Counted from the stretch's first letter, positions 25,706-47,845 are shown. The stretch: 64,000 nucleotides of DNA from Deinococcus sp. YIM 77859 (GCF_000745175.1 NZ_JQNI01000004.1:231001-295000), one strand, 5' to 3'. Notes: generated by a model not told the origin, from the sequence alone. Made by a program: numbers and translations.

Positions 25706-26191
25706 GTGGCACTTTCGATCAGGCGTAACGTTGTCCGGGACGATCCTACGAGTCCCCGGCTGTGGACGGTGCTGACCAGTAGGCCCCTCGCCCGCCGCTG
25801 GATTGGCCGGCCCGCTCCGGCCGCCCCGGGCCTGATCCTCAGCACCGAGCGGCCCACGCTGCTGTACTTCCGAACGCGGGGCTGCACAGTGTGTGACCTG
25901 GTGGACATGCAGGTTGCGCAGGCCTGTCGTCAGGCTTCGGTGGAGCTGGTGATCATCGACCGGTACGCGAAGTCCGACGACCCCGCGGACCGGGCCATCT
26001 ACGACCAGCCCGGCAACCTGCTGGACAAGGGCGGCGTGATCAACGAGCAGTACGCCGTGGGCGTGTACCCGACGTTCGTCCTCGTGAACCCGGACCACCG
26101 CATCGTGCTCAAGGACGTGGGAGCAAAAGCCAAACCGGAGGCTTTCAAAGCATACTTGGATGAGCAGTTCCAACGGGCGCTCAGTACCTGA
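25706..26191 (+). CDS. Thioredoxin-fold protein linked to the Cys-pair peptides
   Basis: A 161-residue protein. After an N-terminal region of about 45 residues with no clear signal peptide or membrane span, a thioredoxin-like domain shows LLYFRTRGCTVC (CxxC redox pair) and VYPTFVLVN with the cis-proline. GTG at 25706 is preceded by CGGAGCG at a good distance and lies 12 bases after the second peptide stop. The three genes therefore form one operon. A role in making or reducing the peptide disulfides is attractive, but a protein without an export signal would act in the cytoplasm, before the peptides leave. Alternatively the redox protein is the sensor or immunity component. Confidence 0.75.
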   Translation: MALSIRRNVVRDDPTSPRLWTVLTSRPLARRWIGRPAPAAPGLILSTERPTLLYFRTRGCTVCDLVDMQVAQACRQASVELVIIDRYAKSDDPADRAIYDQPGNLLDKGGVINEQYAVGVYPTFVLVNPDHRIVLKDVGAKAKPEAFKAYLDEQFQRALST

Positions 26192-26243
26192 CAACTTAAG
26201 GTAAAAGGCGTTCCCACTGACTTCTTTGGCTTCTTGGAGCGTG

Positions 26244-26490
26244 TTTTAAACGTTCGGCGTCACCGATCAGAGCCGTTGCCACGGGCAGCCCACCTTGAAG
26301 CGGCGAAAAGCGTCAGGTCGTGCATGAAGCCGAAGGAGAAGGCGACGCCCCTGATCATCTGGATCGCCACGTTGACCAGCAGTTGCATCTTCAGGGCGTT
26401 TTTTCTTGCCGCTGTACCGGCGGCGCTGTTTTTTTGGAGCACTCACACGGCATTTCCGAGACGCCGAGAGCAATGATGCTGTAGACCGTC
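26244..26490 (-). pseudogene. IS5-family transposase remnant
   Basis: Read leftward and switching frames, the region gives RRRYSGKKK, then LKMQLLVNVAIQMIRGVAFSF-like strands, MHDLTLF and TALIGDA. These are the order and spacing of the DDE domain of IS5-family transposases (YSGKKKxHTLK, HDLxLF, IGDAGYQG). At least two frameshifts are needed and both gene ends are missing; decayed sequence may extend to about 26690. No terminal inverted repeats were found. Confidence 0.65.
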
Positions 26491-26721
26491 CCGCTGGCCC
26501 CCAGGACTTTTTTCCCGAGCAACCTGATGCTCGCTGGCCATGAGGGCGACCACCTTTCTTCTTCTGCGCCTCGCGCCCTCTGAGCACCGCTTCCATCTCC
26601 GCGCGCCCGCTCCAGTCGCTCGTGTTCCACCCGACCCGCTTGGCCTTCTGCGTTCCCAAGAGGTCTGATCGACTTCTCCGCTGAGCTATAGTGTCGCAAT
26701 ATTTCTTATCCGAGGTGCCCA

Positions 26722-27225
26722 ATGACTCGCCCCACCGATTTGCCCCCCGAAGGCCCCCAGCTCGCCGACCTGCTGGCGGCGGTGCAGGCCTGGCAGCAGA
26801 GCCAAGCGCCTCGCGAGGTGCTGATCGGGCTGCTCACCCACCTCGATGACCAGCAGGGCGGGATGGTGCAGGAGCTGATCGAGCAGCTCGCCGGTCAGGG
26901 CCGCGCGCAGGCGCCGAGCCGCCAGACAGACGAGTGGCGGGCAGAACTGATGGCCTCACGGGCCAGGGCGTGGGCCTCGCCGAACAGTGCTGGCCTCCTG
27001 GTCGGCCCCACAGTCCTCATTCTGAGTGATGGCCGGCGGGGGGTTGTGCTGAGCGAACGCGGTACGCGGCCGCTGGGAAGCAGCGTCGCTGCCTCCCTGC
27101 TGCTGCTGGCGCAGACGATCGTGCTGGCTGACCACGCCCTGGACTCCCGGGAGGTGAGCGAGTTGCGGCAGCAACGGATCGAGTCCAGCTCCACGTCACT
27201 TTCTGAGATCAAGCCAGTGTCTTGA
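26722..27225 (+). CDS. Hypothetical protein, 167 residues
   Basis: I do not recognise a family. The product is soluble, with an N-terminal helical half (LADLLAAVQAWQQ, VLIGLLTHLDDQQGGMVQELIEQL) and a middle segment LLVGPTVLILSDGRRGVVLSE that looks like beta strands, then another helix. GAGGTG precedes the ATG. It stands alone between the transposase remnant and the convergent permease gene. The codon pattern is typical of the window, so it is probably real. Confidence 0.7.
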   Translation: MTRPTDLPPEGPQLADLLAAVQAWQQSQAPREVLIGLLTHLDDQQGGMVQELIEQLAGQGRAQAPSRQTDEWRAELMASRARAWASPNSAGLLVGPTVLILSDGRRGVVLSERGTRPLGSSVAASLLLLAQTIVLADHALDSREVSELRQQRIESSSTSLSEIKPVS

Positions 27226-27243
27226 GCACACCGGGAGGCACAG

Positions 27244-28644
<1,401 letters not shown>

Positions 28645-28768
28645 GCAGGACTCCTGAAGGGGAACACGGAAGCGGGCGGAAGAGAAACACCAAACTCAAC
28701 TGCGAATTGTTCTATAGACCACTCTTCTGACACCGAAGTTATCTAGGGTGGGGTGCCAGAGGGGCTCT

Positions 28769-34696
<5,928 letters not shown>

Positions 34697-34783
34697 ATCG
34701 TCTCCTTTGCGGCGGGGGCGGCTGATCACCCCACACACCGAACGGAAAGCGGTCCGTCCCGCGTCCCCACACCCGACCGTATG

Positions 34784-34845
<62 letters not shown>

Positions 34846-34861
34846 GATTGTTGTTGGGTGA

Positions 34862-34890
34862 ATGGTAGCCCCAAAGTTGTCCCTTGACAA
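34862..34890 (-). promoter_or_regulatory. Promoter candidate of xdhABC-guaD
   Basis: On the minus strand TTGTCA, 17 bases, then TACCAT. TTGTC and GACAA around the -35 also form a short inverted repeat that a repressor could use. The leader to the xdhA start would be about 160 bases. Confidence 0.5.
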
Positions 34891-34919
34891 GTAGGGCGCC
34901 GTGGTTTAGGGGCCAAGTT

Positions 34920-36148
<1,229 letters not shown>

Positions 36149-36159
36149 ATTCCTGCTCC

Positions 36160-38063
<1,904 letters not shown>

Positions 38064-38131
38064 GCTGACCTCCTGAGAGGGGTGGCGCGGCTTGTGCACG
38101 CCAGAGAGACGGGGCGGTCAATGCGGCCAAC

Positions 38132-38169
38132 GGTCCAACTCCTTCGACTTCTATGTATTTGAGTGGACC
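38132..38169. promoter_or_regulatory. Inverted repeat in the 5' leader of the urate operon
   Basis: GGTCCAACTC (38132-38141) and GAGTGGACC (38161-38169) are complementary apart from one extra A, with 19 bases between. It lies just downstream of the permease -10 element, so it could be a repressor site or a leader hairpin. Confidence 0.4.
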
Positions 38170-38170
38170 C

Positions 38171-38199
38171 ATCGTAGGAAGCAGCACGCTTTCTGTCAA
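38171..38199 (-). promoter_or_regulatory. Promoter of the permease-uraD-uox-uraH operon
   Basis: On the minus strand a perfect TTGACA (38194-38199), exactly 17 bases, then TACGAT (38171-38176). It overlaps the -35 candidate of the divergent hucR-like gene, so one bound repressor could control both directions. Confidence 0.7.
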
Positions 38200-38222
38200 G
38201 CTGTGAAGATGTTTTTTATCTT
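38193..38222 (+). promoter_or_regulatory. Promoter/operator candidate of the HucR-like gene
   Basis: CTGTCA, 18 bases, then TATCTT (38217-38222). The inverted repeat AAGAT-N7-ATCTT (38206-38222) covers the -10 and is a plausible autoregulatory site. An alternative -10, TACGCT, lies near 38278. Confidence 0.4.
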
Positions 38223-38306
38223 GTAAAAAGAGTAGAGAACGGCCCACCGGCAGCGGGCGGAGCCCTTCCCACCGTGCTACGCTCAGGCCGCTTCCCCACG
38301 ACCACC

Positions 38307-38852
38307 ATGCCTTCTTCCAAGACTCCCGACTTCCTGAAGCGTATTCGCCGTGACTGGGCGCAGGTCGCTCCTGGCCTGGACATCCATCCCATGCTGCTGA
38401 TGGTCACCCTCAGCCGCCTGCATTCCGCTCTCAGCCGGCAGATCGAGCGCACCCACCTGCCGTCGGGCATCAATGCCGCGAGTTGGGACCTGCTGGTCAC
38501 GCTCTACCGCTCGGCACCGCCGCCGGGCCTCACCCCCAAGCAGCTCACCGAACTCACGGCCATCACCGGCCCCTCCATGACCAACCGCATTGACCGCCTG
38601 CTGGCCAAAGGGCTGGTCGAGCGGCAGGCCTGCCCCGACGACCGCCGTTCCTTTCGAGTGCGGCTCACTGCGGCGGGCCGTACCCTCGTCGAGGCTCTCC
38701 TGACCCCGCACCTCGCGAACGAACGGCATATCCTGTCGGTCCTGACGCCCGAAGAAACGCAGGAGCTCGAGCGCCTCGCTCTCAAGCTGCTGGTCCATCT
38801 AGAGAGCGCCGCTTTTCGGGAAGTTGCCCCTGCGAGGACGGATTTCAGATAA
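38307..38852 (+). CDS. hucR: HucR-like MarR-family urate-responsive repressor
   Basis: A 181-residue winged-helix regulator. The N-terminal helix LKRIRRDWAQ, then IERTHLPSGINAASWDLL and LYRSAPPPGL, and LTAITGPSMTNRIDRLLAKGLVER in the recognition region, closely resemble the D. radiodurans HucR sequence as I remember it. HucR releases DNA when it binds urate. The ATG giving MPSSKTPDF is chosen over an upstream in-frame start. It diverges from the urate operon, as hucR diverges from uricase in D. radiodurans; here a permease is the first divergent gene. It converges with the HD-GYP gene after 13 bases. Confidence 0.88.
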   Translation: MPSSKTPDFLKRIRRDWAQVAPGLDIHPMLLMVTLSRLHSALSRQIERTHLPSGINAASWDLLVTLYRSAPPPGLTPKQLTELTAITGPSMTNRIDRLLAKGLVERQACPDDRRSFRVRLTAAGRTLVEALLTPHLANERHILSVLTPEETQELERLALKLLVHLESAAFREVAPARTDFR

Positions 38853-38865
38853 GTTGCCGCGCCAC

Positions 38866-41007
38866 CTACTCGCGTGGCCCCTCCACTTCCGCCTTCCATT
38901 GCGTCAGGTTGAGTTCTTGCTTGCGTTCAGCGAGCAACTGCTCGAAGACCGACAGAACCTGTGAGGCGTCGTCCTGAAGGAAGGACGGGTCGTCGAGCAT
39001 GCTGGAAGGGCGAGGAGCAGACCCTGGGCGAGTCAACTCGGGCAGCACATCAAGCGCGATCGAGACAACCCGGGGATCAAACTGGGCGCCGGCCTGCCTC
39101 TGCAGTTCCCGCAAAGCCTCCTCGTGCGTCCAGGCGCGCTTGTAGGGTCGAGTTTGGGTCAGGGCGTCATAGACGTCCGCGACCGCCACAATCCGCCCGC
39201 TGAGGGGAATCGTCTCACCCTGAAGGCCCTGCGGGTACCCCTGGCCGTCCCAACGCTCGTGGTGCGTGAGGGCAATCTCCTCGGCGAGCCGCAGCAGCTC
39301 CGAGCGCCCCCCCGAAAGGATGCGGGCACCTATCAGGGTATGCCGCTGCATCTGTGCGTACTCTTCCGCATTCAGCCTACCCGGCTTGAGCAGGATGCTG
39401 TCGGGAATTCCGATCTTGCCGACGTCGTGGAGGCGGGCCGCGATCCCCAGCGTGCTCGCCTGTTGTTCTGACCAGCCCAGCGCCCGTGCGATCTGTGCGG
39501 CAATCCGGCCCACACGCCGGGTGTGCTCGCCCGTGCTGTCGTCGCGGTACTCCGCCGCGATCGCCAGGCGAGTCACCACCTCGTGCTGTGCGCGGGCCAG
39601 CTCTTCGGTGCGCTCCCGCACCTGCATCTCCGCCGCATGCCGGGCCTCCTGTTCCACTTCGGTCCGCATGCGGTACACGTCCGCGTCGTGCCGCGCCCGT
39701 TCCACCTCAAACTGAATGGTCAGGTTGCGGGTCTGCCGGTCGCGTTCGGTATGGAAGAGCTCGCGTTCGATCTGACGCAGCGCCTCGCTGTGGTGAAGCG
39801 CCTCCAGGTACTGCCCTTCCCGCTTAAAGAGGGTCGCCAGCGCTTCGTGAGCGGCGGCCGCCTCTTTGGGAAACTCCGAATGAACCGCCAGGTCGAGGGT
39901 CGTCTGCAACTCCCGCAGGGCGTTGGGGACTTGTCCCCTCTTGAGGTACAGGCGGCCCAGGTGCAGCCGGGCATTGAGCTCTCCCTGGGTGGAACCGATC
40001 GCCAGGGCGATACTCAGGGCCTCCTGGTGCATCGCACAGGCCTGTTCGGGCTGGCCGATCTGTTCGTGCAGCGAGCCCAGGGTATCGAGGGCCTGGAGCT
40101 CACCGACCTGATACCCGAGGTCGCGGCTGAGCTCTAGGGCTTGTTCGATGTAGTTCTGCGCTCGGTCGTATTTTTTGGCTTCGAGACAAAATCCACCCAG
40201 GTTCAGGAGAACCGTCGCCAGGACATATTTGTTCGCCCCGGCCAGAGCGACCCGGTGGGCCGATTCGAGCACCTGAATGGCGAGCTCGTTGTCCCCGCTC
40301 AGATGGTGGACGGTGGCCAAATTATGCAGGATGGAGGCTTCGGTGTTGGCGTCCTGGGGTTGGGTCTGGTACAGCCGGTAAGCGTTGGACAGGGTGCGAA
40401 CGGCTTCCCCATACTGTCCAAACCACATCTGAACATGGCCGATATTGATCAAGCACTGCACCTGCCCCGTGACATCGCCTTCCTGTTGCCAGAGGCGAAG
40501 CGCGCGGTGCAGCAGGTGCAGGGCCTCTCCCGCCTGCCCCTGCTGGTGCAGGGCACCGGCAAGGTGGTTGAGGGCCGTCGCCTGCACCGTTCGCGCCCGG
40601 GAGGTGGCCAGGGGTTCTGTGCGCGCGATGGCAGCTTGCAGGACATGCTGGGCCTTCTCAAACTGGCCCAGGTTCAGGTAGACCTTTCCGGTGAAGCACT
40701 CGGCTTCGGCCTGACCCAGTTCGTCTTTGAGGCCGCCGTAGAGGCTGGCCGCGAGCTGCAGTTCTTGGAGGGCGGCGGGCAGCTCAGAACAGGCGAGAAG
40801 CGCGCGTCCGAGAAGAAGCGCGGTGCTCGCCTGATGGTAGGGAGAGTCGCCCTCCCGAACGAGGGCCCAACAACTCCGTGCCAGTGACGCGGCCTGGGCG
40901 GGATCTGCCTTAAGGGTTTCGTGGATGGCCTGCTGCAGCGCTTCGATGCGGGCCATAGGGGTCGCCCCTGGCAGAGGACAATCAGGCCGAGGGTGGTCAG
41001 CAGTCAC
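38866..41007 (-). CDS. TPR-HD-GYP protein, probable cyclic-di-GMP phosphodiesterase
   Basis: A 713-residue cytoplasmic protein. The first about 420 residues are a TPR-type helical array (many A-L-N-L-G and E-A-L-x-Y patterns). A coiled coil (about 430-490) links it to an HD-GYP domain (about 490-640). There [19 protein letters not shown] and [14 protein letters not shown], then [15 protein letters not shown], show the metal-binding and GYP residues intact. It should hydrolyse cyclic-di-GMP under control of the TPR sensor part. The start is a GTG without clear ribosome site; an in-frame ATG at 40956 is an alternative. It begins 14 bases after the subtilase stop, so the two are probably cotranscribed. 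Confidence 0.87.
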   Translation of the reverse strand: MTADHPRPDCPLPGATPMARIEALQQAIHETLKADPAQAASLARSCWALVREGDSPYHQASTALLLGRALLACSELPAALQELQLAASLYGGLKDELGQAEAECFTGKVYLNLGQFEKAQHVLQAAIARTEPLATSRARTVQATALNHLAGALHQQGQAGEALHLLHRALRLWQQEGDVTGQVQCLINIGHVQMWFGQYGEAVRTLSNAYRLYQTQPQDANTEASILHNLATVHHLSGDNELAIQVLESAHRVALAGANKYVLATVLLNLGGFCLEAKKYDRAQNYIEQALELSRDLGYQVGELQALDTLGSLHEQIGQPEQACAMHQEALSIALAIGSTQGELNARLHLGRLYLKRGQVPNALRELQTTLDLAVHSEFPKEAAAAHEALATLFKREGQYLEALHHSEALRQIERELFHTERDRQTRNLTIQFEVERARHDADVYRMRTEVEQEARHAAEMQVRERTEELARAQHEVVTRLAIAAEYRDDSTGEHTRRVGRIAAQIARALGWSEQQASTLGIAARLHDVGKIGIPDSILLKPGRLNAEEYAQMQRHTLIGARILSGGRSELLRLAEEIALTHHERWDGQGYPQGLQGETIPLSGRIVAVADVYDALTQTRPYKRAWTHEEALRELQRQAGAQFDPRVVSIALDVLPELTRPGSAPRPSSMLDDPSFLQDDASQVLSVFEQLLAERKQELNLTQWKAEVEGPRE

Positions 41008-41021
41008 GGCACGTGTCGCAT

Positions 41022-42338
41022 TCAGTTCTGAAGGACGTTCTCCAGGAACGCCGCCAGATCAAGACGGCCCTTACTTCCCAACATACCCTTGTAGGCGTCG
41101 TTGGCACTGTTGCTGTAGACATCAAACGCACTGTCCGCCATCCTAGCGGTGACCTCGGCACGGGCCAAGCTCTGCTTCTGCCCGAGGGCCAGGGCCAACC
41201 CACCCGCCACCATCGGGGCCGCCATCGAGGTGCCGCTCCAAGCCGCCATCCGGCCGTCCGGTGCGGGGGCGTACACGTTCTCGCCGGGAGCGACGATCTC
41301 CAGCGTGCTCGCGTAGTTCGAGAAGCTGGATTTCGCGTCCGACAGGTCGACACTCCCTACGCTGAGGAAGTACGCTCCGCTGCCCGCCTGGGTGGCGTTC
41401 GCCGCCGGGTACGTGATTCGGTTGAGGTTGCTGTTGCCCGCCGAAGCCGTCACCAGGACGCCTTGGGCCGTGACCTTGTCGATGGCGTTCTGAATGAGTT
41501 GGGAATTCTCGGTGGTGCCCAGGCTGAGGTTGATGACCTGTGCCCCCTTCTCGGCTGCCCACTCGATGGCCCGCGCGACCATCAGGGCGTCGCCAGAGCC
41601 GTCGGGCCCGAGGACACGCAGCGGCATGATTTTGGCCCCCGGGGCGATCTGCAGGACGATGCCGGCCACATTCGTGCCGTGTCCGTAGCCGCCCTGACCG
41701 GCCGTGCCCTCCTCCTGCGGGCTCGCGTCGCCGCTGTAGAAGTCACGCCAGGTCGAGGGATCGGAGAGCGCCCCCTGGAACGCCGGGTGTTGCAGGTCGA
41801 TCCCCGTGTCGATGACCGCCACCGTCACGCCCGCGCCGAGGTTCGGGGCGAGACGCTGGGCTTGGGCGAGGTTGATCTTCTCCCAGAGGGCGGCGTTTTC
41901 GGGCAATGACGACTGGGCTCCCCCGGCCCAGATGCCAATAACACCCCCGGCCCAGATGCCAATGACCCCGTTCATCTTCGCGGTCATCTTGCCGCCACCA
42001 CTGATGACGTCCCTGTTGGCTTCGACATGAACCTTGCGGCCACCGAGGGCCTGCAGGGCCGAGAGGGGCTTCAGACTGCCGTTCAGGCCGAGCAGGGCGG
42101 TGCAGCCCCCGCTCGCCCCAGCGGAGCAGGCGGTGTCCCCTTCGATGACTTCGCCGCCGACGGCCTGGGCAAGCGCCTGCGGGGTTTCACCGGCGCGCAG
42201 GCTGACGGTGGCCACGTAGTCGTAGCGGGGGGTGACCTGATTCCCCTGGGACGGAAGCCCGGAAGGGGTGGTGGTTGAGCACGCGCTGAGAAGCGTGAGT
42301 GTCAACAGCCCAAGGGTGGTCCATGCACGACGTCGCAT
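41022..42338 (-). CDS. Subtilisin-like serine protease, lipoprotein
   Basis: A 438-residue exported S8 peptidase. The lipobox LSAC (Cys20) predicts a membrane-anchored protein. A prodomain-like segment (about 40-140) is followed by the catalytic domain with the triad in [19 protein letters not shown] and [13 protein letters not shown] (Ser about 371). Between them lies an in-frame 24-bp duplication giving GVIGIWAGG twice. GGAGG precedes the ATG, and a promoter candidate lies at 42377-42404. It is followed by the HD-GYP gene. Confidence 0.9.
   Translation of the reverse strand: MRRRAWTTLGLLTLTLLSACSTTTPSGLPSQGNQVTPRYDYVATVSLRAGETPQALAQAVGGEVIEGDTACSAGASGGCTALLGLNGSLKPLSALQALGGRKVHVEANRDVISGGGKMTAKMNGVIGIWAGGVIGIWAGGAQSSLPENAALWEKINLAQAQRLAPNLGAGVTVAVIDTGIDLQHPAFQGALSDPSTWRDFYSGDASPQEEGTAGQGGYGHGTNVAGIVLQIAPGAKIMPLRVLGPDGSGDALMVARAIEWAAEKGAQVINLSLGTTENSQLIQNAIDKVTAQGVLVTASAGNSNLNRITYPAANATQAGSGAYFLSVGSVDLSDAKSSFSNYASTLEIVAPGENVYAPAPDGRMAAWSGTSMAAPMVAGGLALALGQKQSLARAEVTARMADSAFDVYSNSANDAYKGMLGSKGRLDLAAFLENVLQN
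41920..41967 (-). repeat. 24-bp tandem repeat inside the subtilase gene
   Basis: Copies at 41920-41943 and 41944-41967 differ at one base and encode an eight-residue unit (GIWAGGVI) twice, at the junction of prodomain and catalytic domain. Confidence 0.85.
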
Positions 42339-42376
42339 ACCTATCCTCCTTATTGTCCTGCTGTGGTGTCACAGAA

Positions 42377-42404
42377 ATCTTACAGGAAATTTTTCACCTG
42401 TCCA
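42377..42404 (-). promoter_or_regulatory. Promoter candidate of the subtilase gene
   Basis: On the minus strand TGGACA (42399-42404), 16 bases, then TAAGAT (42377-42382), about 40 bases before the start codon. Confidence 0.5.
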
Positions 42405-42457
42405 TCATCTTCCTAAGGAAGGTGGAAGGTAGCGCCCCCAACAGGAACCGGGAGAAC

Positions 42458-43267
<810 letters not shown>

Positions 43268-43316
43268 CTCAGAAGAGGGTAGCGCGCTCGCCTGGGGCCT
43301 GTCCCCTGGACCGGCC

Positions 43317-44885
<1,569 letters not shown>

Positions 44886-44920
44886 GGGAAACCTCCTGGG
44901 GAACGAGGACAAAGGTGAAT

Positions 44921-44933
44921 TTCATCAGGTGAA
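44921..44933. promoter_or_regulatory. TTCA-N5-TGAA inverted repeat at the malate synthase promoter
   Basis: TTCATCAGGTGAA lies between the presumed -10 (44944-44949) and the start codon, a typical repressor position. The same pattern occurs at the gcl promoter (62821-62833). Confidence 0.45.
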
Positions 44934-44949
44934 GCTGATTTCCAGTCTA

Positions 44950-45221
44950 CCGGAGCCGGGCCAGGAGAGAAGCGGGGGCAGCGTCTCTGTGTGAGTAACG
45001 CCGCAATCCATCGTCCCCCGGCAGTCGCTGCCGGGAAGCGGTCCTGCCGGAACCCCACAGAAACCAGTGGGGCTCCTCTTGAGCTTCTGGCGTGTGCTGC
45101 GGTTGCGCCAGAAAGGAACGTGCCGGGCTTTCCTACGTCTGGAGAACCCCCCGACCTTCACTCCTCAGCAGGGCGATCAGCCGCAGCAACCCGCGCCCCT
45201 ACTCTCGCTTGCGTGTGAGGG
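44950..45221. other. Intergenic stretch with two strong hairpins
   Basis: No gene recognised between malate synthase and cas6. CCCGGCAG-TCG-CTGCCGGG (45017-45035) is a perfect 8-bp stem. CCCCAC (45053-45058) pairs with GTGGGG (45067-45072). They may end transcription of cas6, which runs leftward into this region. Confidence 0.5.
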
Positions 45222-46175
45222 TCATCCCGCGGCCTCCAGGTCGTACAGGCCCGCGCCGAAATGAGCCCATTTGCCCACACCAAGCTGCTCACCGGAGCGC
45301 AGCAGGGAGGCGAAGGGTGTGAAATCACCCCGGTACTCCACGGTGCCCACCAGGCCCTCCATATTCGTTTTCTGCTGTGGGCGGCTGCCCTTGCGGAGTT
45401 GCGAGACAAGGCGGAGGTCCTGCCGGACGGTTTCCACGTCACGGGCCAGCAGCGGCAGCCGCGTGAAGTCGGCCCCCCGGCTGGTCGCGCCACCATGAAT
45501 CTGCTCCAGGTTGCCCATCCGCCGCTGCAAGGCTCTGAGCAGGACGGGAAAATGGAGGTGTCCCGCCATCTGCCCGCCCGCCTTGATGTGCAGCGGCGAA
45601 CGCAGATGCAGACGCAGTCTTTCCCCCAGGACGGGCGGCAATTCCCCGGCCCGCAGCAGGAGGGGCGAGAGGTTTACCCCCACGTCTGCGCCCCGCAGCA
45701 GCGTGACCTCCTCTCCCGTATAAGGCTGCACGCTCCGCACCTCCTCCAGTTCTAGCCGCCCCCGCGTGCGCCCCAGCCCCTCCCGGCCCACTTCGCGCAG
45801 GGCTGCCAGCAGGTACGGCAGTTGCGTGACCGCATGGCCCACCACCACCAGCCCGAAAGTCAGCGTCTCCCCCGCGTCCAGCCACTGTTCCTCGCCGTAC
45901 GCCACCCGGAAAATGATGGGGCGCGGCGGCGTGCCCAGCGACGACACTTGCATTCCCTCCGGCAGCCGGGGCGCATAGCTCAGGCCGTAGGGGCAGATGG
46001 TCTGGAGGGGGCACCCCTGACACGTCTCGCGCTGCGGCTGTGTACAGGCCAGCCGGTAGAGCGCCCGCCCGAACGCACCCTCCAGCTTGGAGCCGGGAAA
46101 GGGCGGCAGATGCACCGGTTCCAGCGCCCGCAGGGTCACGCGCAGGACGGCGAAGGAGAGGTCAAGGGGGAGCAT
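45222..46175 (-). CDS. cas6: CRISPR-associated endoribonuclease Cas6
   Basis: A 317-residue protein of the repeat-associated Cas6 family, which cuts the CRISPR transcript within the repeat to make crRNAs. It has an N-terminal ferredoxin-like fold with PFPGSKLEGAFGRALYRLAC, a Cys-rich insert (CQGCPLQTICPYG), and a C-terminal domain ending in the Gly-rich loop VGKWAHFGAGLYDLE typical of Cas6. It is divergent from the interference operon, sharing a 162-bp upstream region. The long array 9 kb away has repeats with a short central stem that fits Cas6 recognition. Confidence 0.85.
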   Translation of the reverse strand: MLPLDLSFAVLRVTLRALEPVHLPPFPGSKLEGAFGRALYRLACTQPQRETCQGCPLQTICPYGLSYAPRLPEGMQVSSLGTPPRPIIFRVAYGEEQWLDAGETLTFGLVVVGHAVTQLPYLLAALREVGREGLGRTRGRLELEEVRSVQPYTGEEVTLLRGADVGVNLSPLLLRAGELPPVLGERLRLHLRSPLHIKAGGQMAGHLHFPVLLRALQRRMGNLEQIHGGATSRGADFTRLPLLARDVETVRQDLRLVSQLRKGSRPQQKTNMEGLVGTVEYRGDFTPFASLLRSGEQLGVGKWAHFGAGLYDLEAAG

Positions 46176-46288
46176 GGGGGGAGTCTAGAGGGGGAGGGCG
46201 TCACTGGGAGACGATGTTGCCTGGCAGAAATGTGGACACCCGAAGAACAGAGGTCCGGTAGGGTGAGGAGAATTCATCTCTCGCTTGC

Positions 46289-46303
46289 CGTCACCTTGTG
46301 ACG
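46289..46303. promoter_or_regulatory. Perfect 15-bp palindrome in the cas6/cas8 divergent promoter region
   Basis: CGTCACCTTGTGACG has 6-bp arms with a 3-base spacer. It lies 35 bases before the cas8 start codon and within the shared upstream region. It has the look of a dimeric-regulator operator; CRP-like proteins recognise TGTGA/TCACA-type half-sites, but the spacing here is shorter. Confidence 0.45.
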
Positions 46304-46337
46304 CTTCTGCTCGCAACAATTGCTCTGGAGGTTTCCC

Positions 46338-47843
46338 ATGCCAAGTATCCTCTCGCCCCCCTCGACGCTCGGCCTGCGCTGGACGGATTACCCGCTGATG
46401 GACGCGGCGCTGGCGGGTCTGTGCGTCTTTTCCGGTATCCGTGACGCGGAGCAAGGCCCTGCCCTGCTCACGCCAGAGCATTTGCAGGCGTTCCAGAAAT
46501 GGGCCGAGGACGCGTATTTCACACCCGAGTTGTCCGGCTGGATCGCGGTGGTCTTCACCAGCAACTTCATCAACTACTCTTTTACACCTGAAAAAAGGCG
46601 GGAAGTCCTACGCGAGATTCTAAGCAGCTACCAGCGTCCCAACCTCCTTCCCGAACGCTGCGCCATCTTCCCTGAATTGCAGGCGCAACAGCGCGTGGCC
46701 CGCGACCTGATGCCGATGCTGATGGGGCGCGGCCCCATGAATTTCTACCCTGATGGACAGCCGGGGTTGCCGCTGAGCGGGCAGGCGATTACCGCGCTGC
46801 AAGGGCTGGCGCTGGCGGCTCCACTGGTAAGCGGGCGGGCATTGATTCTGGATGCGGACGACAAGCAGTTGCTGCTGGACGTGGTGCAGGAATGGCAAGG
46901 CCCCTGGCTGGGGCGCATCTCACTTTCCAGGCCAGGGGACGACAAGAAACCCATCTGGGCCGCCGCCCGCACGCGCCTGATGGAAGCCATCCGCGACGTG
47001 CTGGGCAAGCAGCCGCGTGTCAAGGATTCGTTCAAGTTGCCGTTCATGGGCGGCGCAACCATCTACCACCTCAGCAACAGTGGGCAGGGGCCGGATGCCG
47101 CCATCTACACGCTGGAGCAGCCCGCCCTGCGCTTTATGGAACGGGCGCGGCAGAATTACCCGGAAGCCTGGCAGCCGCTGATGGCGTCCAAGCGGTATGA
47201 GGCCGACAAGAGCAAAGACCAGAATTTCGGCTTTCGCAACGAATTGGACGAGGCCCTTTTCTCCCTGCCTGATGAAGCCGCCTCCTTTCTGCGCCGCTAC
47301 CTGTTGCCGCCGTTCAAGCAGGCGTTGAAGGCAACTCAGGCCGAGGCCAGGAGGGGCAAAACCACCAAAAAACCCCCCAAAGACGCCCCTCCGCCGATTC
47401 CTCTGGCGGGCCTGTGGGGCATTACCAAATTGTTTCTGATGGAGGTTGTCGGCATGGAAAAAGCCCGCGTGGAGGCGATTGAGGCACTGGGACAACGCCT
47501 CGGCAAGTGGATTGTGGAGGAGAACGACAAGCGACTGTTCCGCGAGTTGTACGGGGCGCGTGGCGCTGGTCCACTGCGGCACGTGCTGCTCAAGGCGACT
47601 CTGGAGAAATCCATAGATGATGCGAAAAAGGGAAATCCTGAGCGCGACCTCATCATTACAAAGGACGAGTACCTGCGGATTTTCACGGAGGCCGATGAGG
47701 TGACCCGCGCTGATTTCACGCTGGCCCGTGACCTGCTCAAGATGCGGGTGGTTCAGTATCTCCATGATGCCCGGTTCTTTGAGGAGAACAAGGACGACCC
47801 CGAACTTCAAAACACCGAACTTCCCAGCGAAGAAGGAGAATAA
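46338..47843 (+). CDS. cas8b: Type I-B Cascade large subunit (Cas8b/Cst1-like)
   Basis: A 501-residue protein placed as the large subunit because it opens a cas8-cas7-cas5-cas3 operon. Sequence resemblance is limited: LRWTDYPLMDAALAGLC and FTSNFINYSFTPEKRREVL near the N-terminus resemble Cst1 proteins of the Tneap-type I-B systems. It would recognise the PAM and non-target strand. GGAGGT stands before the ATG at 46338 and an upstream in-frame start is rejected. It ends two bases before cas7. Confidence 0.75.
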   Translation: MPSILSPPSTLGLRWTDYPLMDAALAGLCVFSGIRDAEQGPALLTPEHLQAFQKWAEDAYFTPELSGWIAVVFTSNFINYSFTPEKRREVLREILSSYQRPNLLPERCAIFPELQAQQRVARDLMPMLMGRGPMNFYPDGQPGLPLSGQAITALQGLALAAPLVSGRALILDADDKQLLLDVVQEWQGPWLGRISLSRPGDDKKPIWAAARTRLMEAIRDVLGKQPRVKDSFKLPFMGGATIYHLSNSGQGPDAAIYTLEQPALRFMERARQNYPEAWQPLMASKRYEADKSKDQNFGFRNELDEALFSLPDEAASFLRRYLLPPFKQALKATQAEARRGKTTKKPPKDAPPPIPLAGLWGITKLFLMEVVGMEKARVEAIEALGQRLGKWIVEENDKRLFRELYGARGAGPLRHVLLKATLEKSIDDAKKGNPERDLIITKDEYLRIFTEADEVTRADFTLARDLLKMRVVQYLHDARFFEENKDDPELQNTELPSEEGE

Positions 47844-47845
47844 TA

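Noticed and set aside
28711..28718. TCTATAGA considered as a purine riboswitch part
   Set aside because: No purine-riboswitch core or paired loops are visible around it; it is only a short palindrome.
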